Source of the DNA: Bimastos eiseni
Lineage: Eukaryota; Annelida; Clitellata; Crassiclitellata; Lumbricidae
Assembly: GCA_959347315.1 (NCBI GenBank)
Contig: OY365814.1
Coordinates: 28,080,329 to 28,144,328 of the forward strand
Reading direction: 5' to 3'
Length of the DNA stretch: 64,000 bases
Shown: piece by piece, positions 34,857-49,800 of the stretch
Position numbering within the stretch: position 1 is the first letter of the stretch
Layout: every line of letters begins with the position of its first letter
Notes under the pieces: generated by a model
Database searches by the model: none
The model's input: the letters and a program-made list of their open reading frames with translations, nothing else
What the model was told of the DNA's origin: nothing
Program-made: the position numbers and the translations under genes

Positions 34857-37800
34857 ATGGATCGAGATCGATTTCTTAGAGAACTCGAAGAAATAAAAAA
34901 TGGACGTAAAACTCAGAACTTGGTGGACAGCGGAACGAGCGTCTGTAACCGACTCTATTCTGTGAGACGAAATTCCTTCGTTAAATAGACTTGGCATTTA
35001 ATTTGCTATGCTTAGGCCCTTAAGGGTCGATGAAGTGCTAGAGACTCAGTTTTTGCCGCAATGCATGCATAGTCTAAATGGCAATAGAGATAACAGATCC
35101 TTTTAGTAATCCAGTTGCTTTCACTCTTTTGGGGACCGTAACTTTGCCCGGTTTGTAAACAGCGAGGGTTATGAGGGAAGCCGGGAAGCATTAATCTTGA
35201 TGTGGCGTTGTTATTTATAGACATTTATTTCATTTTCCGTAGAGCTAAAGACATATCGAGCCATTTGACCTTAAGGGGTCAGTGAGGTTGACGTCATTGT
35301 TTTAGATTTGGACTATCTAAGCTATGTGATTGCTTTGACTAAATCGGAACCGTGTAGTATCGTTTTAGTGCTTTTAGCTTTTAAATGCAACGTTGTCACT
35401 CAACATGGTGCTAGTTTATATATTCTAAGTTGTCTTGTACAATACAATAATACAATACAACTGTAATTTGATATTTTCCTTCTTACAATCAGTTCAGAAG
35501 GGCACAGCCAGGAGCATATCCTTTTTTAAGATATCATGAATTTACAGGTTGATGAAATGAAGTCGCTTGTTAAAGCATTTGTATTTAGAAAATGAATCAC
35601 GTCAGAGTTACTTGTTACCTCTTCCAACATTGTGCATAACTTTCAATACTTTTTTGCATAGCTGGATCTATTTTTAAAAATGGACACCCTAAAAGAGTCA
35701 CTACTTCATATACTTCATCGTTTCCTCTTTGAGTCGCATCTGGGTCGTCTCTCTCACCCTATCCCAGGATGCTACTGCTACCCTTGTCCATGCTTTTGTA
35801 ACCAGCTGCTTGGACTGCTGTTGCTCTATACTGGTTGGTCCTTTTCTTGTACATAGTCATAGCCTGATTTGTTAAGGTTCGTCGCATCTCAGGCTGGCTA
35901 ATTGGGAAAATCCCTAAGTTTTGTCTTCATTTCAGCTTGGCTCCTGCGCTGGCTCCTTGTATTGCGCCACTTCTAGTACACAATCACTGCATTGGTTTGT
36001 CGTTACCTCCTTGGTTATGCTATCTACGTGAGCCATGTTGTTTTATACGCCTATGGCAGGTAGCTTTTTTTCCTATGCTAGCATCTCAAACTGCGAGTGT
36101 TGTGCTTGCTCATTTTGTAGGTCCTTCTGTCTGGAATGATCTCCTATTTTAGATGCGCCTCGTACCTATGGATGATTCTTGTACATTCTGAAGAGTCTTT
36201 AACCCTTTAACGACTGGCGTGTACTAAAATGTATGGGAAAACCTATGTAGCTGGTCGTTAAAGGGTTAAGATTTATCTGTGTTACTACGTCACCACTGAG
36301 TAGATTTCTTGATGGGGTGCTATATAAATTCGTGATTTGAGCAAATGAATGGACATCTGGATTCAGTAGATAATTAGATTGAGCATTGCTTTATGCAGCA
36401 TCCTTAAATACAACATTTCAGAGTTGAACATGCACGCATTGCCTGATTTGCTGCGTAGATTTATATGCTCTTATTTTGTCCTGCTTTTTTCGGTTTAACT
36501 TCAGAAAATATATTGAACTTTTATATACTTCATCGTTTCCTCTGTTGTTACATTACAAGCATTGTGAAATGACTTCCTTCATGTGATCCTTTGCCTGACC
36601 AAGTGGACAACTGTGCCATAAAATTTTCCCAGCAGTTTGCCATTTATAGTGGGTAATAGGGAACTTCCTTATGAATGAGTTTGGACTGTCCACCATTGGG
36701 GGACCATTTCCCCATTCATCTTGCTCTGCTGTATAAATCTTCTCTGTGCTCAGTGCTCTAAATCAATCGTAGTGAATCATGGTGCAATAAATTATTCCAC
36801 ATTTTTTTATTGATTATTATTAATTAACAAGGTGCTGTAGGTTACAGGTTGCATTTTGATTGCCCACTTAAATCTGAGGTAAGTAAGTAAGTATTTTCTT
36901 TAATAATAACGCCTGCAATCGCATTAATCTGAAAAGAATGATGAGGTTTTTGAGGGGTGATTATTGGTGCACATAACCAATGTAGTTCGATTCTTCCCCA
37001 TTGCTGTATGACATAGTTGTATCAACTCCGTTGACACAAGGTAAATGTATCCAGTTCTTGGATGTCTTTGTAACGAAAAGAAAATCCCAAGAGTCTGGGT
37101 TTTTTCATTGATGTGAAGCCACTGAGCGTGACCAAGTGTCTTCTTGTCTTGTTCAAACTGATTGATGATTATGTTGATTATGTGACCCCATGTCACTTGT
37201 ACCATTCATTAGTTTCCATTTATTAGGATGTTACTCTGGTCTTTCAGTAGACAATGAATGAATGAGTATAAGAATAAGTGACATAAGATTCAATAAGATT
37301 CATAAAAAATGTGTGTAGCGCCCTTTCAAGGTGGCTAAATAAAGTGCTCCCAACTCACGCCTGGACAAAAACGTAAGTTTTAAAATGGGCATGAAAAGCA
37401 GTAGGCCTTCTATATGACTTAGTTAATAATTGTTAAGCTTATGAATGAAGTGGTTGTGGTTTTAACAGGTATGAACATAATTACTGAACTTATTAACTAC
37501 CTCATTGTTTCTTTCAGATTGCCCAGGACTGCTTAAGACCAAGTAGTCATTTCAGGACCTGTCTAGCCACATGGAAAATTTAAATAGCAAACTTAATCTA
37601 TCATAGCAATCAGTACTAGTTCCAATTATGATTCTTGCTCCTGCACTATGGTTTTGTTTACAAAGGTACAAGTGAGGGTTTCCTATGACATGATATGTGA
37701 TGCATTGGCAATGTTTTACGTAATTCCTGGATGTTCTTGTAGACATTGGTTGAATGCCTGGCCTTCGAGTCAAAAAACGTTGAGGCCAAACTGCAGGTTC

Positions 37801-40800
37801 TGACATCGGCATTGTGTTATTATGTCGACCTTCGACCTCATTATGACGTCACGTCTCCAGAAGCCGACGCCTTCGGTCATTTCTTATTCATGTTAGTAGC
37901 GAACGATCCATCAGTTTTGTTAAGCTCCATTTGCTTTGATGTTTTCAATGCAAATTTTTGGAGCCATAGTTGCTGTTTATTTTAAACAAGGAAGCTGTCA
38001 AAGACTGACAACTGAAGCATCAGAAGTAATTACAAGTAAAGAAGATATTAACGTTTTTCATCATCATAATTGTTTTTGCATCTGCTTTATATTGAGAGTC
38101 TCTCGCAGTATGATGTTTAGTTTCATTTATAATTATTAGTACAATATAGATATTGTTACAGGCACCTGCTTGGTTATCTGGTAAAAAGTTGGTGAGCATT
38201 ATTAGTTCATCTGAGGTTGACGTGTGTAATTTTTGGCATTGCTTATAGCGTCTTAATGAAGGCTCTGAAAATTTTAGAAAAATGTGTTCCATGTACCTGC
38301 ATTCATTCTGAGTGGGTTACTGTATAAACATTTAAACCAAAACCTTTAGATAGTTGCTTGATATAATTCACTGCTCGTATTGTTGTTATTATTATCAAAT
38401 TTGTGACATGCACACAGTCACACCAAAATGTGAATCTGAGTCTGGGATGGCTGCCACAAGATTTTAGATGTCCTTGTGCTTGAAAGCCATGGAGAAGTAG
38501 TGAGTCTTGAGCCACATTTTGAAGGAAGTGAATTTGAGCTACAAAAAGAAAGTTGCAGTGAATTCCTTGAGAGCACAGGCATGGAATGCCCCAGATCCCA
38601 TGACTATTCTGCATCATGGCTTACCTAAAATATCTGTACTTGATGATTGCAGGCCGCAATGAGAGATGTAATTAGTAGTGATTGAATGTAGTGAGGTGTG
38701 CTGCCCTGAGGGCTTTGTAGGTAAGCAACTGACATTTTATTTTAGTTGACAGGTGCTTCCAATTTGTTAAGTGCTGCGAGTCATTAGATTAATATAGCTG
38801 CTGGATTAATGCCGATAATTAGGGAAGGTTAATGTTGATGTAACACACAATTTAATGACCATGTATACTGATTTACTGCTATGGCTTTTATTTGTGCAAT
38901 TGAAGCATCACCAGCATTGGCAGCCGATGGGGTCTATTTTAAATTCCCACAAGGTGAAAATCTGAAAGAGTAGAAAGTTAAACAGTTGTTGAGTGGGTGA
39001 CATGTGAGATGCAGGCACTTATTATCTGCACAATTCACAATTAGTCATTATACTCTGTCCGATGATGCACAATTGGTGGCTGGGGTGTCGAATGGCTTAG
39101 TCAGTAGTCACCCAATTCGTACACTGCGATATGTGTGATCCTTTTAGATGCATTTGACATCTTGTTAATATGTATCAACTCTCAGAGACTTTGGAAAGTA
39201 GTTATTCTGTATTTATCCTTTTCTGGTGACTGTTGGCTGTGTAAATGAGTAATGAGCCTCAGCATCACTCCAAGAGACAGAAAGTGCCCATTTTAAGCCA
39301 CATGGCTGTGACCAAGCAGTTGCTTAAACCAATCTGCTTCTTTGGTCTTATTTAAGGGATTTGATGATTGGATTCATGGCCTGGATCTGACCCTTTAGTA
39401 CATACCTTTCAAGTAGCCCTCTGATGACCCTAGTATTAATAGATGATGATTTTCATGGGAGCAACAAAGATTGCTGGAAATCTCAGTGTTACTTAGCGAA
39501 TATCATACCACTAAAGTCTTGGAGATAGAGATATACTAGCCTGTTCTGATCTCAATGTTATATGTTGCACAGATGTAAATTCCTTAATGTAAAATTCGAA
39601 TGTTGCAACAAAAAAGATTGATTGGTTCCTTTTGGGATCTAGTTATATGAAGCTGTGAACATGATGTTATGTGTGCATAGGAAATGTCATAAAGACGCCT
39701 TTCAGCAGGTCTGGCCTATCTGGCATTAACAACTGCTTTAGCCTTATCGTGTCGGCCATTTTCTTACCGTAACACGAGGTTTCTGTGTAATGACTAGTTA
39801 ACGTCAGATAACGATGTGATGACATTGCAATGGGAAATTAACTGATGGATGGATGTTTATTTTGATTTTATAGGGAGTGTTCAAGATTGGTGCTAGGGAT
39901 TGAGTTTCATCATCTGAAAAGCGACGACTCCTACAAGTGTGCATTCAAAGGTGCAATCGGTGACGTTTATCGGAAGCTGCAGGACTACGCGATCGGTCAG
40001 GTCTTCCTTGTTCTAGAGTGGCTGATGGTGAATCAGTGGAGTCATCCGACTCTTGTCGCCATGATGAAGGGCGAGGACATCGATAAGGATCGAGGTACGT
40101 GGCAGTTACCGTGATGTCAGGGGCGGCGATCCCGGGGGTCGAGGGGGACATGTTTCCCCCCACTCGTTATACATTTGTCTCCCCCATATTTCTTATTATT
40201 ATTAAGTTGAAGAATACTTAATAAAAGTAGAGTACAAAAGTACAGCACAAAAGCAGAATATAAAAGTATCATTGGGTGTCTCCCCTCCTGTCAAACGAGA
40301 TCGCCACCTGTATGTGATGTGTAGTGGTGCACACACATCCCCCATCCATCCTCAGAGTGATGGTAAAGGAGTGGATTTGTGTTGATTTAAAAACATTGCT
40401 GCTTGGTGTGACTTGAAGTCTAGAAAATATGTTGTGTTGCCTTTAGGTTTAGGCTATTTAGCATGAATGAGTGGTTTATTTAAGGTTTATTTAGTGGGCT
40501 CTCTGAGTTTGTGGCAAAGTATTTGGCAGGCCCTGCTCCACGTTTCTGGCGTGCATAGTTCTGGAAATCTGTGGGAACTTCATATAGGTTTCCTGGTCAT
40601 GCTCAGGTTTCAGGTGCACCTGAGCCATCCATTAAGCCTCTGAAAATCCCATGATAGAATAGGATGTGAATCTTGAAGCTCACTGCATTACTCTTAACGG
40701 TTTGCATTGTTGAATGTCCTCTTAAGTTACTTTTGTACTCAGTTATTTTTGTACTCTACTTTTGTGCTCAACTTTTATTTTCTACTTTTGTGCTCTACTT

Positions 40801-43800
40801 TTATATTCTACTTTTATATTCTACTTTTATATTCTACTTTTATATTCTACTTTTATTTTCTACTTTTGTGCTCTACTTTTATATTCTACTTTTGTGCTCT
40901 ACTTTTATATTCTACTTTTATATTCTACTTTTATATTCTACTTTTATATTCTACTTTTATATTCTACTTTTGTTCTCTACTTTTATATTCTACTTTTATA
41001 TTCTACTTTTATATTCTACTTTTATATTCTACTTTTATATTCTACTTTTGTGCTCTACTTTTATATTCTACTTTTATATTCTACTTTTGTGCTCTACTTT
41101 TATATTCTACTTTTATATTCTACTTTTATATTCTACTTTTGTGCTCTACTTTTATATTCTACTTTTATATTCTACTTTTATATTCTACTTTTGTGCTCTA
41201 CTTTTATATTCTACTTTTGTGCTCTATTTTTATATTCTGCTTTTATATTCTACTTTTATATTCTACTTTTATATTCTACTTTTGTGCTCTACTTTTATAT
41301 TCTACTTTTGTGCTCTATTTTTATATTCTACTTTTATATTCTACTTTTATATTCTACTTTTATATTCTACTTTTGTGCTCTACTTTTATATTCTACTTTT
41401 ATATTCTACTTTTATATTCTACTTTTATATTCTACTTTTATATTCTACTTTTGTGCTCTACTTTTATATTCTACTTTTGTGCTCTATTTTTGTATTCTGC
41501 TTTTGTGCTCTACTTTTGTACTCTACTTTTATTAAGTATTCATCAACTTAATAATAATAAGTTAGTAATAAATAGTTAAGTGCAATTGATAATTGTTTTG
41601 TTAAGTGTGATCGATGATTGTTTCTAGTTGTAAGTGATGATTGTTCTCCAAGTGTAATTGACGATTGTTTTCTTTGATTGTTTTCTAATTGTAATTATCG
41701 ATGACTGTTATTTAATTGTAATCGACGATTGTTTCCAGCGCTGACATACATTCGCAGTGGTGAATATCCGGAGTTGTTTCGTCTGAGAGTTGAGATGCTC
41801 ATGGAAAGCGGGTGTGACAATTTCGCCTCCAATCTCGTCGGTTGGTGCACACAGAGTCCGCTATTTGAAAACGACGTCCCGTTGCGCTCTACTCACTTGC
41901 TTCTTCTCCACAAGCTCGGACGAAACGAACAATTACATAGTCAGGTGAGACATTCACAATATCTGCCTGGCTGATACAATGACCTTCGATAGTATTAGCA
42001 TCCGTAGACTTTAGTTAGTTGCGGTTTAAGGACACTGTCATAACGGAGATGAATAACATTGCTCGCCTCCTTTCTCCAGGCTTACGATTGGCATGGCTGG
42101 AGTACGAGCAATTACTGAGTTCTTAGTATATTATTCCTTTTTTCTGAAAATAGGCTATTTTTCTGAAAAGTTAATTTCTACCATTGAATTTCTGATTCAA
42201 CATGAAAGATTTTGGCAATGTGTATCATTTAGATAAGAATATGCTTCTATGACTTTGATTAGTCATTTCAAGTAGTCTCTTCTTAGTACCTCTTAGAAAA
42301 TAAGTATGTCAGACTTTTGCCAGTTTAGCGGGGCATGTATGAGTTTGAACACTTTCTGAGACTATACTGTGCAGTGAACATTGGTGAGTCGAGTCCACTT
42401 AGGATTGCTCAGCATCAACATGTGATTTTTGGTCACTAGATAGTGAGTAGAACTTGAAAAATGCTTAATAAAACAATGTATACATATGAGTTAGTGATCT
42501 TCAGGTTTGTGATTAGTAATTCTCAGACTCTCAATTGTCATTTTGGATTTACGTTGTGCTGATATTTAAAAGGCATTTGTTATTCGTTAAAAATATTTGT
42601 TAGCTCTGAAAGACCTATTTTACGATATGTTATGTTTGAGACAGAATGACGTTATTTTATGCTTTGTACTTTCAATTTGTTTGTTAAATGAGGGAACAGA
42701 GTCAAATATTAATAATAATAGGTTAGTAATAAATAGGTAATCTTTAATGGATTAAAACAACTTTATGTTATCTAATTGAAAATTGTATACAGCACTGTAT
42801 GAAGTGTATCAGTGCGACTATACTTACTACTTAAGAACCTTAGTTGGGAGGTCCTTCATTGACTATCCTGATCCAATTACATCAATTTTGTATAGAGTTT
42901 AATTATCTTTCAGACAGTAATAGGTTTTGACATTTCTGAATATTTTGTAGATTTTATTTCAACCACATGTTGTGAGAAGTGTTTTGTTTGTGTGTTGCAT
43001 AGTGTTGTCAGTTGAGTTGCTGCGTTGCTAAGGAGATCCTGAGGCACCTGACGATGCGATCAGAAGAACCATCATTTCTTCTGCTCATGACCCAAACATT
43101 TCTCCTTCTCAACTGGATAAAACCTGGTGATTTCTGCTGTACAAAGGTCAGTCTGTAACCTTTAATTTTGAGTGAAAAGCCCAGTCATCTGTTTAATCAT
43201 TTGATGATGAACTGCATGCGATGCCCAGTCACTTTTAGTACATGCTCATCGTTAAAGGATTAAGCCACTCTGATATGTATGAATGTAGCTCTTCATTATG
43301 TGAAATTGGCGGTAGATTGTCACAGCTATCGATCAGAATGTCCTCTTAAGTTACTTTTGTACTCTACTTTTGTGCTCAACTTTTATATTCTACTTTTGTG
43401 CTGTACTTTTGTGCTGTACTTTTATATTCTACTTTTGTGCTGTACTTTTGTGCTGTACTTTTGTGCTGTACTTTTGTGCTGTACTTTTGTGCTGTACTTT
43501 TATATTCTACTTTTGTGCTGTACTTTTGTGCTGTACTTTTGTGATGTACTTTTTTACTCTACTTTGGTGCTCTACTTTTATACTTACTTTTGTGCTGTAC
43601 TTTTGTGCTCTACGTTTGTACTCTACTTTTGTGCTGTACTTTTATATTCTACTTTTGTGCTCTACTTTTGTGCTCTAATTTTGTACTGTTACTTTTTTTA
43701 CATTACAAGTGCCTCACAGACATTGACTGCCTATGTACTACAGCTTTTGAAATGTTTGAATGCTCTCTACTATCTATAATTTTACTGCTTAAATGCTAGT

Positions 43801-46800
43801 TGTTGATGCTGGTTAATTAATATACTTCTATAATTGAATTGATGTGCAATAATCACCAAAACTTAACATTTGATATAACATACAGCCGTCCTGTTCATCA
43901 TAACAAGATGGCATTGTGTGATTAATTAACATTGTTTAAAGCTATGTACCTATTGAGAGCAGAAGACAAAACAGTGGACATTATAATATTATGCAGTTAG
44001 GTAGTTTCTTATTAGTTTCTAATCAATCAATCAATCATTTTTCTTTTAAGTGGGTTCTTCCATTTGCTGCAATATTGATTGTTCTGTTTAGGAGCTTCTG
44101 GAATTCTGGCTGACAGTGCAGCATCAGGGAGAACCGGAGGTGGACAAATTCCTTGAAAGCATCAACAAGGTCGTCGTCCTCACCCAGGACATTCGCCAGA
44201 TCACAATATTTCTCGAAGTCATGGTCTCGCTGGTGAGTAGCTCTTTACGGAACTCTTTGTAACAGAGAGACCTCTGTACATTTTGAGATAAAAATGAAGT
44301 ATTTTTTTATGACTTTTTTGGCTATGAGCTGCATAATTATGCATAAATTATGAACAGAACTTATTTCAGATCTGTTTTATGTCTGAATTGTCTTTCGAAT
44401 CTATTTCTTTCAGATTGTTTTTCCACTTCAGCCGGGTATTTCCTGGAAGCATGACTTTTGGTTGAAGTAATTTTATGTGGGAGATATTATAGGACTTTTC
44501 TTCTGTTTCAGTTTGAATCAAAGTTCATCCAATTCTGCACAGAACTGGCCCTGACGTCACTTAGAAAGGAGAGACATCGTCTGGATATGGCACGCGAATG
44601 TCACAAAGATGAAAAGGAAATCGAAGAGGCAGCCAAGAGCCTCGCTCAGATATGTCGCTTGGTTGCCCAACTCTATGTACACCATTCGCAGATGCATCTC
44701 GTAAGTGGTGCTGCTGTCAGAACCTTTTGTATCATTTGTCTTGTTGACTGAATGTGTGTATAATATGTGCAATGTATGTGTGTCTATTCATGTGTGTAGT
44801 CATGTGTGTAGTCATGTGTCTATTCATGTGTGTAGTCATGTGTGTAGTCATGTGTGTATTCATGTGTGTATTCATGTGTGTAGTCATGTGTGTAGTCATG
44901 TGTGTAGTCATGTGTGTATTCATGTGTGTAGTCATATGTGTAGTCATGTGTGTATTCATGTGTGTAGTCATGTGTGTAGTCATGTGTGTATTCATGTGTG
45001 TAGTCATGTGTGTAGTCATGTGTGTAGTCATGTGTGTAGTCATGTGTGTAGTCATGTGTGTAGGCATGTGTGTAGTCATGTGTGTAGTCATGTGTGTAGG
45101 CATGCATGTGTTGCAGTAAACCTAGTAATCTTATCTAGAAACTGTTTTTCTACTTGTAACCAGTATATGCGTAAACTTTTGCTACACTATGCTACATCCG
45201 TAATTGATTACTTATCGCTGTATTGCTCCATCTTCTCTCACCAGTCACACATAACTTTTCATTCTGTGTTAATAGGTAAGTAAGAAACATTCTTAAATCA
45301 AACATCTGCAAACGCACAACATGTACATAAAAATTACAAATATAATCAATAGTATCCATTTGCATATTGTAAGAAATTTTTTTAAGCATATAAGATGTCT
45401 CTATTTTAGTTGTATTATCTATTTAGTGACATCATTATTTTGAAGATGATTCATATCATGACCTAAACACGTAGAGAGTTATATTGTAACCCAGGGTACG
45501 GGAATATTGTCGGTTTCGTGTATTATAACGTGAAACTCGAAAGTTGAATTTAATAAAATACTGTTGTTGGTTTATTGTAGGCATGTCTGCTGACCATCCT
45601 ATACTTGGAGCCAAACGACACAAATTACTTTGTCATGGAATCTTATTTTCAAGATGCTGCTGATGTTCCCTCTGCCGAAGCCCAGCCACCTGTCTCTGTG
45701 GATCCTCATCACTACAGGGCGGTCCTGGAGACAGTGGAGGCGCTCCGGCCATTGAAATTCCACCCCAAGTTTGGCTGGAAGGAGGTGAAGCTATCTGCCC
45801 TCAGCCACCTGGAGGACGCAGGGTACAAATTTGACCCGGAAAAGAACGCAGTTGCTGGAGTTCTCGACAGGAACCCTACAGGAAGAGGGAAAGTCTGCTT
45901 CCGCCTGGTAAAACCGGTGAAGGTCTCAGCCTACGAGGTGTCGCCGGAGCATGACGCGCTCCACGACAGCGTCATTGACGGCTTCTGTGACGGGATCGTC
46001 GCCAACGACTTGGACATGACGAGATACGGCAGCGGTGCCAATGTTGAGGCTTCCGTTCATTTCACGCTTCCGATGTCTATCCAGGACCCTGCTCATGTCC
46101 TGAACGAGCTGAAATCTCTCGACAATGTGAGGGACACAGGAGGCGGAGCAGACAGGTGGTCGAGCAACGGGAGGGCGTCATCACTACCCCTCTCCCAGCT
46201 TTCTAGTCATAAACTGGTCACCTTGAGCGAGGATTCGGCCTCTTCGATCTATCAGCAGCAAGCGCTCAGTGGATCGTACCCGCTCGACGGGATCATGAGC
46301 TTTCCGCAGCTGTCCACCGGTCACCCGAGCGTGACGAGCAAGATGCATGCTGGGTTCACACTCGACGACATCCAGCAGGTGCTCAGCGCCACTCAGACTT
46401 CCTGCGACGGAAGCTCCGCAGGCGGAACCGACATTCCGATGGACGAGAGGAAACTGCGTGAAATAACGGCCTTCCTTCTCGGAAGGCATCCGGATGGCAT
46501 GACTACCACGTTTCCCGTCGGGGTCTATCCATCCGCACCACCCCCACCTCCGGCACATCCACCAATTGGCAGCACCGGTGTCACTGCCCATCCGTCGGGA
46601 AGGCACCAGGCAGATGTGGCGCCGGAAAGCGGCTGCGCTTCGTCGGCGGCGTTCGCTTCTGCGGAATCGGTTCTACCTCACACGAGCCAGTCGGAAGATA
46701 TGCAATTCAACATACCATCGTCCTATTGTTCTTCTTCATCTTCATCCTCTGCCTCTTCATCCTCCTGTGGCTCCTCTGCATCCTCCCAGAAGGAGGCAAT

Positions 46801-49800
46801 CGGACTCGCGAGGGTCGCCGGTCAGCCCGCCATGGTCCTTCCGCCCAATGCGTTCTCCGCGTCCGCCAACTGCCTCGGAAGCACCATCCTCGTGACGGAA
46901 TCCAACCTGCCGTACCTTCAGCAGTTCCTGCCCAACCTGCAGACCGTCATGCAGTCCGTGCAGAGCCTCGTGAGGGGAGTGCCGTCGTCGCAGAGCGAGA
47001 CAGGAAAACAGACCAATCACCTGATCAACTCCACCGACAACAGCACGAGCTCCTCCGACATGCTCCAGGAGGTTCCAAATGTCACAATCTCCTCCTTCGG
47101 CGGAGTCTCGCCGGCTGGCCCTTCGAGCACGGTCGAGCACGAAAGCCCACATAAGCTCATCAGGATGATGGACCCAAAGATGTCCGTTGGGGCCATGCCG
47201 GGTGGCTACTGCTCGCCAACCCTCGAGATGGTCTTAGACAAAGTGGAAGATCTGTCGGACGACAGCCTCAGCATCCACGAGGATTCATTCACAGGTGGAG
47301 ATGGAATGCTCCGACTGAAGGAGAAGAGCCGGAAGGATGCGGATGCTGCAGACAAGTTCTACTGCCGATTCTGCCGGCGCGGTTTTCCAACGATTGCGCA
47401 GCGCCGTCGACACGTGGAATGGAAGTGCCAGAAGAAGAAGGCGGTGCAGCCAACGGCGTCTCAGGTCGGCTCCTGTCTCAAGTGCGAACTGTGCGGGAAG
47501 ACGTTCGTCTCGAAGTCTGGCCACACTACGCACATGATGCGCGTGCATGGCAATCAGACACCGCACGAACCAGAACCGACAAGCGACTCGGACACTGCCT
47601 CTTCCAGTGTCCGTCTCCCGGACGACGTCACCCTACGCGACTGTTTCGTCAAGATAGTTCGAATGGACAATGGCTGTGAGGGCGATTCGGAAGAGGGGGT
47701 CGATGGACGAAGCGGGGCGGCCGAGGAAGAGGCTGACGGGGAGGAGGCCAGCCCAAAGGAGGACGCGTGCATGTGCGACAGCTGCGGAGAGATCCTTTCT
47801 GGCTATGACCGGTTGACCGTTCACCTGGAGCACTGTAACGTCACGCTGCCCGCCGAGAGGAGCATCACCGGGGAAAGGCCGAGGGCGGTCAGCGGCGAGG
47901 GCGGTCTGTACAAGCAGGGTGACGCATTTTCAGTAATGACTGTCAATCCTAATGGTCAGCAGGTCACTTACTGCAGCATCAGTGGTACGGACGGGCACCC
48001 GGCTCCGGACGGATTGCAGCCGCGGCTCCTGGTGGCCGAACATGGCGCCTACTTTGTTCAGAAGCCTAGTCAGCTGAGCGCGCTCGGTGTACCGGGCTCG
48101 GCATGTGTCAAACAGGGAGCAATGATCGAGATGCTCCAGGTTGCCGAGCACTTCCTCAAGAACAGTCTGTTCGTCACCGGCAACGCTGAAGTTCCCAAGG
48201 GGGCGTTGGAACGACACACTGAGGCAGTCGTTCGTGCCGACCTCAGACCAAAGCTGGAGCCCGGATTGGCACCCACGGTAATGACCACATCTCGCTTTGT
48301 CCCTGTTCAACAGCAGCAGCAGCAGCAGGCACCTAACAATGCCCCAAAGTCAAACCACCTGTCAACCGATCCAGGTCACCTGCCCCTCACAGTCGCGTAC
48401 TCACAGCTTCCGAACAAACGGGTCGCCACGACAAAAGGAACCGGTGCCAAATACGAGACCCTGTCAGGGTCCGGGTTCATCTGGCCAAAGTCCGAGTCGG
48501 AGAAACTGCTTCCTGGCTCCCTCTTCCAGTCGAGTCTGAAACCGGACGTCGTCATGGACGGCTGTCTGTCGGTGGGGAAAGAGATTGTCTACGAGGGAAC
48601 CAGGATGCACGAGTACGTCGAGTACCAGTGCGAGACCTGCCTGCTGACGTTCAACGAGAGCGCTTCTGCGAACGCTCACATCGAGGGCAGCGATCACGGC
48701 AACTCGAGCGTGGCCAGCTATCACGTGTACGTCTGCACGAGCTGCAGCATCAAGTATCGCGACAAGCAGGTGATGCGCAACCACATCCTATACATATGTA
48801 CAGGAAGTCATCTGACCTCGCTGGCCCCGAGTCAACAGCAGAGGGAGCTGCACAGGTGCGGCCTCTGCACGAAGGCTTTCATTTCGAACGACTTTCTTCA
48901 GGCCCATCTCAACTTGAAACACGGAGTCAAGAGTAAAGAACTCTTGCTGAATCGCAATTGGTCCTCGAACAAAACGGCGCCCGCCGACGTTTCCTCCAGT
49001 CAGACGAAAGACATTCTCACTCAGTCAGGATTGGCTGACGGTCCCGGCCAATTGGAAGTCTCTTGCGCTGGCACGGCCGTGTTCAGGAAGCCGCAGTGGT
49101 TGAGCGGCGACTCGGTTCAGGTATCTGCAGTCAGCGCCGGCACTTCGCCGCCATATCTCTTTGCCACTCCAAGCGCAGTGTCTATTCCGACGCTAGAACA
49201 GCTGACGTCTGGGTACGGAAAATCACCGAACGATGCAAAGGATGCGACAAAGTTCCCCGACCTTGCTGCTTCTCACCAGAGTCCCGACGTCACGCACCCG
49301 GTTGGGGGCGGCAGCGTTCCCGACATCCTGGCGTCCATACCCGAACACGGGGACGTGCAGAAGCAGGCGGTGGCGGGCGACCCGAGACAGCTGATCGGGG
49401 GCGCCCAGGGTGCCGGTCTCAAGCAGAGATCATCGAAGGCAAAGGGAATCCTGTACAAGAACGTGTTCATGCAATGCGAGGGAACATACTTCTGCTCGGT
49501 GTGCAAGGCGGATCTGAGCACGAGGGAGTCGAAGAAGAACCACCGGCAGATGCCGTGTGGCGATCCGCGCACCATCACCTACTCGCGCAAGTACAGCTAC
49601 CTGTGTCCGTACTGCATGGAGCGGTTCCCGTCGCAGAAGACGTGCCGCCAGCACCAGGTCTCCGAGTGTCTGCCCCTCATCGGGATCAGCACGGAAGAAC
49701 TGAGCGTCAAGGAGCTCATCTGCCCGCTCTGTCCCAAGAAGTACTTCAACCTGATTCCGCTCAAGGGCCACATGACGCAGGTACACAAGCTCCCAAAGGC

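Larger units (their letters stand above)
34962..37742 (+). other. Intron 1 of the zinc-finger gene
   Basis: Donor TCT|gtgaga, acceptor ttcttgtag. It contains a LINE 3'-end remnant and a 63-bp piggyBac-like MITE, listed separately; otherwise nothing recognised. Confidence 0.75.

Noticed and set aside
40673..41579. Three overlapping ~260-290-codon frames rich in Phe/Tyr/Leu, membrane-like
   Set aside because: They lie wholly inside intron 3 of the zinc-finger gene and over a 13-bp minisatellite; all three frames are open.
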